In this document: positions 1 to 5,191 of the stretch, piece by piece
Layout: each line of letters begins with the position of its first letter
Position numbering within the stretch: the stretch's first letter is position 1
Source of the DNA: Burkholderiaceae bacterium
Lineage (GTDB): Bacteria; Pseudomonadota; Gammaproteobacteria; Burkholderiales; Burkholderiaceae_C
Reading direction: 5' to 3'
DNA length: 7,335 nucleotides
Assembly (NCBI GenBank): GCA_017999135.1
Contig: JAGOBT010000009.1
Location: forward strand, 11,722-19,056
Program-made: the position numbers and the translations under genes
Notes under the pieces: generated by a model
The model's input: only the letters and a program-made list of their open reading frames with translations
What the model was told of the DNA's origin: nothing
The model's database searches: none

Positions 1-124
1 CGGCCGACCGCAGATGCGGCTTGAGCACCGACCCCGCATCCTGCGAGTGCCACAGCTGCAAGGCTTCGGCCAACACACCGAGAGCCTTGCGCAGTGGTGA
101 AAGATCGATGCCGGGTGTGTCCAT
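1..124 (-). CDS. Probable HI0074-family nucleotidyltransferase substrate-binding protein (5' part only)
   Basis: Reading the minus strand from an ATG at 124-122 gives an open frame of 41 codons that leaves the window at base 1, so only the N-terminus is visible. The peptide begins MDTPGIDLSPLRKALGVLAE, continues through EALQLWH and ends LKPHLRSA. An amphipathic opening helix of the type LxxLxxALxxLxEAL, followed by a charged stretch leading into an R-x-A-V-I-Q helix, is the usual start of the HI0074 (NTase_sub_bind) family. These small all-helical proteins are encoded beside a minimal nucleotidyltransferase (MNT) and relate to HEPN/MNT toxin-antitoxin pairs. The diagnostic FEFTYE-like motif would fall just outside the window, so the call rests on the N-terminus alone. 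A second ATG at 132-130 is in another frame. The ribosome binding site is weak (GAGCGG just upstream). It is divergent from gspF across 93 bp. It could instead be an unrelated helical protein. Confidence 0.6.
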   Translation of the reverse strand, partial: MDTPGIDLSPLRKALGVLAEALQLWHSQDAGSVLKPHLRSA

Positions 125-164
125 CCGCTCATTTTCCGCCGACAGCGGTGTTGGGGTCAAAAGC

Positions 165-188
165 ACCCGCTGCAGCCCGAAAGCGGGT
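165..188. repeat. Short inverted repeat upstream of gspF
   Basis: ACCCGCT at 165-171 and AGCGGGT at 182-188 are perfect inverted copies separated by 10 nt. They lie in the 93-bp divergent region between the HI0074-like gene and gspF, ending 29 bp before the gspF start codon. The repeat could be a dyad operator or a small 5'-leader hairpin. No convincing -10/-35 pair was found around it. In DNA this GC-rich a 7-bp stem may be chance. Confidence 0.35.
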
Positions 189-217
189 CACAGATCTCCC
201 CGATACTCCAGCCCGTC

Positions 218-1432
218 ATGCCCGCCTACACCTACGAAGCCCTGGACGACGCCGGCAAGCCACGCACCGGCGTGGTCGAGGCCGAGAACGCCAAGGCCGC
301 CCGCAGCCAGCTGCGCACCCAGGGCCTGGTGCCGCTGAGCGTGGCCGCGCTGGCCGCCAGCGTGCAGAGCGCTGGCGCGTCACGCTGGAGCCGGCGGGTG
401 TTCGGCAGCACCGGCCTGGCGGTGTGGACGCGCCAGCTCGCCGGCCTGGTGGGCGCCGGCCTGCCACTGGAGCGTGCGCTGACCGCGCTGGCCGACGAGG
501 CCGACCAGCCCGCCCAGCGCGACCTGGTGGCGCACCTGCGGGCCGAGGTCAACGCCGGGTCGCCGTTTGCCCGTGCGCTGGCCAGCGCCCCGCGCGAGTT
601 CGACGATGTCTACCGCGCCGTGGTGGCCGCCGGCGAGCAGAGCGGCGCGCTGGGCGCCGTGCTCGAGCGCCTGGCCGACGACCTGGAAGAACGCCAGGCG
701 CTGCGCAGCAAGCTGCTGGGCGCTGCGCTGTACCCGGCCATCGTCTCGGCCATCGCCGTGGTCATCGTGATCTTTCTCGTCACCTACGTGGTGCCGCAGG
801 TGGCCAGCGTGTTCACCAGCAACCAGCGCGCCCTGCCCTGGCTGACCACGGCGATGCTGGGACTGAGTGCCTTCGTGCGCACCTGGGGCTGGGCGGTGCT
901 GCTGGCGGCCATGGGCGGCGGCGTGTTGCTGGGCGTTGCGCTGCGCGGTGAGGCCTTCCGCCAGCGCTTCGACGCCGCCTTTCTCACCCTGCCGCTGGTG
1001 GGCCGCGTGGCGCGCGGCTACAACGCGGCGCGCTTCGCCGGCACGCTGGCGATGCTGGCCAATGCCGGCGTGCCCATCCTGAAGGCGCTGCAGGCCGCCG
1101 CCGAGACGCTGCACAACCGCGCCTTGCGCGCCGACGCGCTGGACGCGCTGGTGCAGGTGCGCGAAGGCGCACCGCTGGCCGCCGCCCTGGCGGCCAAGAA
1201 GCGCTTCCCCGGCCTGCTGGCGATGTTCGCCCGGCTGGGCGAGCAGACCGGCCAGCTGCCGCAGATGCTGGACCGCGCCGCCCGCCAGCTCACCGGCGAG
1301 GTGCAGCGCCGCGCCATGGCGCTGGCCACCATCCTGGAGCCGCTGCTGATCGTGGCCATGGGCGGTGTGGTGATGCTGATCGTGCTGGCGGTGCTGCTGC
1401 CGATCATCCAGCTCAACACCTGGGTCAAGTAG
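218..1432 (+). CDS. gspF: Type II secretion system inner-membrane protein GspF
   Basis: This 404-residue polytopic inner-membrane protein is the platform protein of the general secretion pathway (type II secretion). It is thought to couple the GspE ATPase to pseudopilus assembly. The start MPAYTYEALD, followed by a short GxVEA/ArsQLRxQGLVPL segment, is the classical GspF N-terminus and fixes the start although no good Shine-Dalgarno precedes it. Two T2SF domains are visible, at about residues 69-192 and 271-393. Each has the family's acidic GEQ(S/T)G motif (140-144 and 342-346). Hydrophobic helices lie at about 170-192, 222-242 and 375-397, giving the usual three-segment topology. The length is normal for the family (about 400 residues). 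PilC and other T4P/T2S platform proteins are related, but the N-terminus and length favour GspF. No gspD, gspE or gspG gene is visible in the window. Its stop is 3 bp from that of the convergent FAD protein. Confidence 0.93.
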   Translation: MPAYTYEALDDAGKPRTGVVEAENAKAARSQLRTQGLVPLSVAALAASVQSAGASRWSRRVFGSTGLAVWTRQLAGLVGAGLPLERALTALADEADQPAQRDLVAHLRAEVNAGSPFARALASAPREFDDVYRAVVAAGEQSGALGAVLERLADDLEERQALRSKLLGAALYPAIVSAIAVVIVIFLVTYVVPQVASVFTSNQRALPWLTTAMLGLSAFVRTWGWAVLLAAMGGGVLLGVALRGEAFRQRFDAAFLTLPLVGRVARGYNAARFAGTLAMLANAGVPILKALQAAAETLHNRALRADALDALVQVREGAPLAAALAAKKRFPGLLAMFARLGEQTGQLPQMLDRAARQLTGEVQRRAMALATILEPLLIVAMGGVVMLIVLAVLLPIIQLNTWVK

Positions 1433-1435
1433 CGG

Positions 1436-3064
1436 TCACATGGCCGGTGTGGCCGGCGGCTGCACCTGGCCCGGATACAACCCGGCCAGCACCGTCTGCA
1501 CCGCCCGCGCCATCATGAAGGCCGAGCTGGTGAAGAACCCAGGCCCCCACAGCCACATGCCCGCCACGTAGACCTGCCGACTGCCGATGGCCCGGCCGGT
1601 GGCCATGTCCACCGCCGCGCCGTCGGCCACCACGCCGCCACAGCGGTAGGGCTGCAGCAGGCGCTGGGCGGCCAGGCTGCGCACCAGGGCCGGCTGCGCC
1701 GGGCTGTCCACCCGCCGGTCAAGTGCGCCGGTGGTGTTGACCAGCACCCGTGCCCGCTCATCACCGAAGGCGCAGGTGATGCGCCAGCCGGCGTCGGTGT
1801 CCGACCACTGCACGCCGCGCACACCATGGCGCACCTGCAGCGCACCGGCGCGCAGCAGGGCGCGCAGCCGCTCGGCGGTGGGCAGCGGGCACGGCGCCGT
1901 CCAGCTGAGCACGGCCGATTCGACCGACTGGCGGAAGCGGCGCTCTTCATCCGGCGGCAGCAGGCGGCGGGCGAAGGCGTCCCACAGCAGGGTCTGCAGA
2001 TCGCCGCCCAGGTCGACCAGGAAGTTGCGGCCGCCCAGGCAGTCGGCGATGGCGTTGTCCAGCAGCGAGGCGGCACGCCGGTCCACCGCGGCGGCATCGG
2101 CGCAGCCGGCATAGGGTTGCAGCAGGGCCGGCCAATCCAGGGCCACGCCATGGGCACGGGCCTCGGCATCGACCAGGCCGCGCAGGGCGTCCAGCGTCAG
2201 CGCGCCATCGGCCGCCAGCGCCTGCAGAGCCGGCAAGGTGAAGTAGCGGCGACGCAGCGCCATCGGTGCCCGGCTCTGCAGGTGCTTGAGGCGGCCGCTG
2301 CGCGCGCACAGCAGCACCCGGCGCCGGTTGGGTCCGGGCACGAAATGCAGCATGCCGTCGGCCCCACGGTCGAAGCGGCAGCCGGTGGCCGGCCCAAACA
2401 GCCGGTTCACCACGTCATAGGCCGACAGCGACGCGCCCAGCACGTGCACGGTGGCGTCCAGCGGCACGCCGTCCAGCGCGGCGCTGCGGATGTGGTCGGC
2501 CACCAGCAGCGCGCCGCTGCCAGCCGGCGGCGGGCCAATGGGGTCGCGGCCCGGGCAGCGGCCGGTGGCCAGCAGCACCGCATCGGCCTGCAGCGTGCCG
2601 CCGACCCAGTGCAGGCGCACGCCGCCACCATCGTCGGCGGCGGGTTCGTCCAGTGCCGTCACCTCGGCCGGGATGCGTTCCAGCCTGATGCCCTTGGCCG
2701 CGGCCAGCGTGGCAGCCGCCGCCACCGCATCGGCCAGGAAGTCGCCATAGCGCCGGCGTGGCAGGTGGCCCTTGGGCTCGACCGACTCGCCCCGCCCGCG
2801 CAGCCAGGCGATGAAGGCCTGGCGGTTGTGCGGCAGCAGGCACAAGGTGTCGGTGGTGTTGTTCAGCAGGTAGTCGGCACTGTCGTCACGGCGGTACGCA
2901 AAGCCCGGACCGAAGTCGCCGCTGGCCTCGAACACGGTGATGCGCTGCACCGGGCAGCGGTCGACCAGTTGCAGCAGGGCCGACGTGCCGGTGAAGCCGC
3001 AGCCCACGATGGCCAGATGCGCCGGCCCGGCTGCGCCGCCGCCGTGCTGTGTCGGATCCCCCAT
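1436..3064 (-). CDS. FAD/NAD(P)-binding protein (NAD_binding_9 / YdhS-like)
   Basis: This is a 542-residue predicted cytoplasmic flavoprotein, an oxidoreductase or hydroxylase of unknown substrate. A dinucleotide-binding Rossmann motif GCGFTG sits at residues 21-26, with an acidic residue (E46) at the end of strand 2, as for FAD ribose binding. A following segment with FGPGFAY (51-57) and YLLNNT (65-70) is typical of the NAD_binding_9 family that includes E. coli YdhS. An ATG loop (166-168) closes the first FAD lobe. A second nucleotide-binding-like segment, LGASLSAYD, lies at 209-217, and a C-terminal lobe contains LVNTTGA (441-447). No signal peptide or transmembrane segment is seen. The frame stays open far upstream, but residues after this ATG are the first that match the family and the region further upstream belongs to the head-GIN gene, so the start at 3064 is chosen. 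A G-tract ends 4 nt before the ATG. It lies 56 bp downstream of the head-GIN gene on the same strand and is probably co-transcribed with it. Confidence 0.82.
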   Translation of the reverse strand: MGDPTQHGGGAAGPAHLAIVGCGFTGTSALLQLVDRCPVQRITVFEASGDFGPGFAYRRDDSADYLLNNTTDTLCLLPHNRQAFIAWLRGRGESVEPKGHLPRRRYGDFLADAVAAAATLAAAKGIRLERIPAEVTALDEPAADDGGGVRLHWVGGTLQADAVLLATGRCPGRDPIGPPPAGSGALLVADHIRSAALDGVPLDATVHVLGASLSAYDVVNRLFGPATGCRFDRGADGMLHFVPGPNRRRVLLCARSGRLKHLQSRAPMALRRRYFTLPALQALAADGALTLDALRGLVDAEARAHGVALDWPALLQPYAGCADAAAVDRRAASLLDNAIADCLGGRNFLVDLGGDLQTLLWDAFARRLLPPDEERRFRQSVESAVLSWTAPCPLPTAERLRALLRAGALQVRHGVRGVQWSDTDAGWRITCAFGDERARVLVNTTGALDRRVDSPAQPALVRSLAAQRLLQPYRCGGVVADGAAVDMATGRAIGSRQVYVAGMWLWGPGFFTSSAFMMARAVQTVLAGLYPGQVQPPATPAM

Positions 3065-3100
3065 GCCGCCCCCCCGTTTGGCTGTTGCTGCCGGGGGGAT
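3056..3100 (-). promoter_or_regulatory. Alternative hairpins over the ribosome binding site of the FAD protein gene
   Basis: On the minus strand the leader holds an ATCCCCCCG arm (3100-3092), a loop of about 15 nt, then CGGGGGG (3076-3070), which is the only purine-rich tract in ribosome-binding position for the ATG at 3064. The two arms form a 7-bp GC stem. The same upstream arm can instead pair with GGGGGAT at 3062-3056, which covers the start codon's last G and the next two codons (also 7 perfect base pairs). Either pairing would mask translation initiation. Both are read directly from the sequence; regulation is inferred. The structure could alternatively attenuate read-through from the head-GIN gene. 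Confidence 0.4.
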
Positions 3101-3120
3101 TGTGAACAGGCGAGCGGCCG

Positions 3121-3882
3121 TCAGCGCCGGGTGACCGAACCGCTGCCCAGGATCGACTGCCGCACCGTCGGGTTGCCTCCGTACACCACATCGCCCGAGC
3201 CGGCGATGTTGACCTGCAGCGTCTTGTCGGCCTGCACCTTCACGTCGCCGCTGCCGGCGATGCTGACCTCCACCACGTCGGCCGCCAGGCCGTCGGCGCG
3301 GATGTCGCCGCTGCCGGCCACGCTGGCCGCCAGCTTGCCGGCCCGCCCGGCCGCGCTGATGTCGCCCGAGCCCGCCACGGCCAGTGTCAGGGCGTCGGTG
3401 GCCACACCGGTCAGCCGGATGTCGCCCGAGCCGTCGACCCGGGCCGACAGCGACGCCGGCGTCAGGCCGTCGGCCACGATGTCGCCCGAGCCGCTGACCA
3501 GCAGACCGGTGATGCGCGGCGCCACGATGGTGACCACCGGCTCGTCGCGGCCGTTCCAGGTGTGGGGGCGGGTGCCGCGCTTCCAGCGCACCACCAGGGT
3601 CTTGCCCATGCGGCTGTCTTCCACCACCGTCTCCAGCTGCGCCAGCAGCTGGCGGTCGGCGGTGACGCCGAGGCTGGTGGCCGCGCCCTGGCGCAGCCGC
3701 ACCATCGGTCCCAGCGTCTGCACCGCCTCGAAGTCGCCGGTGCTGCGCGCCTCGGTGGTGGTGTCGGCGGCCCGGGCGCTGCCCGGCCAGGCGGTGATGG
3801 CCACCATCATCAGCGCGCCGGCCAGGGTCAGCGCGAAGAGCGGGTCCAGCCAGCGCAGCAATCGGGTTGTCAGTCGGTTCAT
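3121..3882 (-). CDS. Exported head-GIN-domain (DUF2807) protein
   Basis: This is a 253-residue exported protein of unknown function. Residues 1-39 form a Sec signal: a basic start (MNRLTTRLLR), a hydrophobic core at about 15-31 and an ARA|A site at 36-39. The mature part matches the head-GIN family (DUF2807, annotated as putative auto-transporter adhesin). It opens with a FEAVQTLGPMVRLRQG-type strand pair and a charged segment up to about residue 115. Regularly spaced GSGD(I/V) turns follow at 131, 151, 171, 190, 210 and 228, with a final GSGS at 246. In such proteins each repeat is thought to be one turn of a right-handed parallel beta-helix. The start at 3882 is set by a strong GAGGA Shine-Dalgarno 8 nt upstream and by the signal peptide. 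An upstream in-frame ATG at 4140 would add 86 non-family residues and is rejected. The gene precedes the FAD protein by 56 bp and is divergent from the AAA+ ATPase gene. The final location, periplasm or anchored outside, cannot be told. Confidence 0.85.
   Translation of the reverse strand: MNRLTTRLLRWLDPLFALTLAGALMMVAITAWPGSARAADTTTEARSTGDFEAVQTLGPMVRLRQGAATSLGVTADRQLLAQLETVVEDSRMGKTLVVRWKRGTRPHTWNGRDEPVVTIVAPRITGLLVSGSGDIVADGLTPASLSARVDGSGDIRLTGVATDALTLAVAGSGDISAAGRAGKLAASVAGSGDIRADGLAADVVEVSIAGSGDVKVQADKTLQVNIAGSGDVVYGGNPTVRQSILGSGSVTRR
3191..3492 (-). repeat. Tandem GSGD-encoding repeats inside the head-GIN gene
   Basis: An 11-base core (GGCTCGGGCGA or its variant GGCAGCGGCGA in coding orientation) recurs at 3482-3492, 3422-3432, 3362-3372, 3305-3315, 3245-3255 and 3191-3201. 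The spacing is 54-60 bp. Each core encodes G-S-G-D. Four of the six copies are identical in the core, while the sequence between cores differs. This points to an old internal duplication kept by the fold, with the possibility of recombination between copies. Confidence 0.8.
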
Positions 3883-3890
3883 CGGGCCAG

Positions 3891-3895
3891 TCCTC
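3891..3895 (-). promoter_or_regulatory. Shine-Dalgarno of the head-GIN gene
   Basis: GAGGA in minus-strand sense, 8 nt before the ATG at 3882. It decides the start in a frame that stays open further upstream. Confidence 0.75.
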
Positions 3896-3909
3896 GGGTC
3901 GGGTGCGTT

Positions 3910-3921
3910 GATGGCGCCATC
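3910..3921. promoter_or_regulatory. 12-bp perfect palindrome, candidate operator
   Basis: GATGGCGCCATC is a perfect dyad ending 27 bp upstream of the head-GIN start codon and just upstream of its ribosome binding site. This is a suitable place for a dimeric repressor or for a feature near the transcription start. No regulator gene is adjacent to assign it to. A 12-bp dyad is uncommon by chance in one short region, but it remains only a candidate. Confidence 0.35.
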
Positions 3922-4034
3922 CTGCCCGACCACACCGCGCGCCGCGTCCCGCCTGCGACGAAGCGACGCCCGGCAGGCCTGAAGTGCGGCATCGGGCGAC
4001 ACGAACCGCCCCGCCATCCGGGGGGGTGACCCGG

Positions 4035-4046
4035 CGCTGCGCAGCG
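4035..4046. promoter_or_regulatory. 12-bp perfect palindrome, candidate operator
   Basis: CGCTGCGCAGCG is a perfect 12-bp dyad 126 bp upstream of the ATPase start and immediately before the candidate -24/-12 element. Its sequence is unrelated to the palindrome at 3910. It is GC-only apart from the central T and A, so chance is more likely than for the other dyad. Confidence 0.25.
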
Positions 4047-4060
4047 GCCTGGCTCTTGCT
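4046..4060 (+). promoter_or_regulatory. Possible sigma-54-type -24/-12 element before the AAA+ ATPase gene
   Basis: The segment GGCCTGGCTCTTGCT has the invariant GG at 4046-4047 and GC at 4058-4059 with exactly 10 nt between them. It also matches C, G and the TTGC-W part of the consensus, but misses the T before GG and the AC after GGC. A transcript starting about 12 nt downstream would have a leader of roughly 100 nt. A weak alternative is a sigma-70 -10 box TAGTAT at 4060-4065, for which I see no -35. Either is tentative. Confidence 0.25.
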
Positions 4061-4159
4061 AGTATTTGCGTCAGGCGGTGCCAACAGGCGGGTGATCGGC
4101 CGGTTGTTCCGGCGGTCAGCCGCCCAGGCTGGCGCTTCAATGGTGGTGCTTGTTACTTC

Positions 4160-4164
4160 GGAGG
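4160..4164 (+). promoter_or_regulatory. Shine-Dalgarno of the AAA+ ATPase gene
   Basis: GGAGG with 7 nt spacing to the ATG at 4172. This supports the first ATG over the in-frame ATG at 4202. Confidence 0.85.
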
Positions 4165-4171
4165 TGCCTGG

Positions 4172-5191
4172 ATGCCCAGTCCGTCGACCGATCTGGTGGC
4201 CATGTCGCCCAGCGCGCAGCGCGGCAGCGCGTTTTCGGTGGCGCAGATGCGCAACGTCTACCGCTGCGACGAAGTCGAACGCCGGTTGCAGAAGCTGCCC
4301 CCCAAGGAGCATGAGCACTTGCGCGGCACCTACGAACGCATGCTGGAAAAGGGGCCCGAGCGATTCCAGGTCAAGCCCAGCGGGCTGCCGGCGATGGAGC
4401 ACCTGTACGACGAGTTGCCCAACTTCCATGAAGTGCTCGACGACATCCGGCGGCAGCTGGCGCTGTGCCACGACAGCCGCGACGCACTGGAAATCACGCC
4501 GATGCTGCTGCTGGGCCCGCCGGGCGTGGGCAAGACCCACTTCGCCCGCGAGGTGGCCAAGCTGCTGGGCACCGGCATGGGCTTCATCTCGATGAGCTCG
4601 CTCACCGCCGGCTGGGTGTTGTCAGGCGCCAGCAGCCAGTGGAAGGGCGCGCGGCCGGGCAAGGTGTTCGAAACGCTGGTCGACGGCCAGTACGCCAACC
4701 CGGTGATGGTGGTCGACGAGATCGACAAGGCCCGCGGCGAGCATGCCTACGACCCGCTGGGCGCGCTGTACAGCCTGCTGGAGCACGACACCGCCGGCGC
4801 CTTTGTCGATGAATTCGCCGAGGTGGCGGTGGACGCCAGCCAGCTGATCTGGGTGGCCACCGCCAACGACGAACGCTGCATCCCCGAGCCGATCCTGAAC
4901 CGGGTGAATGTCTACCAGGTCGACATGCCCGACCGCGATGCCGCACGCACCATCGCGCGGCGGCTGTATGCCAGCATCCGCGGCCAGCACGACTGGGGCC
5001 GCCGCGTCGCGCCCGAGCCGGCCGACGACGTGCTCGACTGCATGGCCGGCCTGGCCCCGCGCGAGATGCGCCGCGCCTGGATGACGGCCTTCGGCAACGC
5101 CCGGCTCGACGGCCGCGACGCCATCGTCCTGACCGACCTGCCCGCCGCCGGCCATGCCGGCAAGCGCGGGCCGCTGGGCTTCATGAACTGA
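4172..5191 (+). CDS. Lon-like AAA+ ATPase without protease domain
   Basis: This 339-residue cytoplasmic AAA+ ATPase has the ATPase core of Lon. Walker A is GPPGVGKT (115-122) and Walker B is VMVVDEID (178-185). Between them is the Lon-like stretch ending in PGKVFETLVDG, followed by DPLGALYSLLEHD (194-206). Sensor 1 is ATAND (229-233, N232), the arginine-finger region is PILNRV (240-245, R244), and a sensor-2-like segment is APREMRRA (295-302). A family-specific N-terminal helical region (about 25-105, including YERMLEKGPERFQVKPSG) precedes the core. The protein ends soon after sensor 2, so the Lon Ser-Lys peptidase domain and the long Lon N-domain are absent. It is therefore probably a remodeller or a regulatory ATPase rather than a protease. 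The substrate and partner are unknown. The strong GGAGG site fixes the start. It is divergent from the head-GIN gene, and its last 11 bases overlap the convergent cyclase gene. All key residues look intact. Confidence 0.85.
   Translation: MPSPSTDLVAMSPSAQRGSAFSVAQMRNVYRCDEVERRLQKLPPKEHEHLRGTYERMLEKGPERFQVKPSGLPAMEHLYDELPNFHEVLDDIRRQLALCHDSRDALEITPMLLLGPPGVGKTHFAREVAKLLGTGMGFISMSSLTAGWVLSGASSQWKGARPGKVFETLVDGQYANPVMVVDEIDKARGEHAYDPLGALYSLLEHDTAGAFVDEFAEVAVDASQLIWVATANDERCIPEPILNRVNVYQVDMPDRDAARTIARRLYASIRGQHDWGRRVAPEPADDVLDCMAGLAPREMRRAWMTAFGNARLDGRDAIVLTDLPAAGHAGKRGPLGFMN

Larger units (their letters stand above)
3883..4171. other. Divergent intergenic region between head-GIN gene and AAA+ ATPase gene
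   Basis: This 289-bp stretch has no supportable coding sequence. It must hold both divergent promoters. Visible elements are two perfect 12-bp palindromes, a short CCGGG/CCCGG inverted repeat at 4018-4022 and 4030-4034, a possible sigma-54-like element, and small potential hairpins in the ATPase leader. Those hairpins are GCCGG/CCGGC at 4099-4113 and GGCGG/CCGCC at 4111-4124, and they overlap, so only one can form at a time. No recognised riboswitch or small RNA was identified. Confidence 0.6.

Noticed and set aside
94..951. 285-codon plus-strand frame overlapping gspF
   Set aside because: Its translation is almost entirely Arg, Ala, Gly and Pro. It is the +2 shadow of gspF.
1826..3982. 718-codon plus-strand open frame
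   Set aside because: It lies antisense to both the FAD protein and the head-GIN gene. Its translation is low-complexity (Gln/Arg/Ala/Gly-rich) with no family resemblance, an expected by-product of high GC and biased codon use.
4099..4124. Hairpins in the ATPase leader as a riboswitch or terminator
   Set aside because: The stems are only 5 bp, overlap each other, have no T-tract and match no riboswitch core I recognise.
3883..4140. Longer head-GIN product starting at 4140
   Set aside because: It would bury the signal peptide behind 86 Arg-rich residues. The GAGGA site supports 3882.
3065..4540. Upstream extension of the FAD protein frame to 4540
   Set aside because: The extra residues are an out-of-frame reading of the head-GIN gene and an antisense reading of the ATPase gene. 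The Rossmann motif follows the ATG at 3064 by the normal distance.
3984..4595. 203-codon plus-strand frame covering the intergenic region and start of the ATPase gene
   Set aside because: It is a shadow frame of the ATPase gene beginning in non-coding DNA, with no family likeness and no ribosome binding site.
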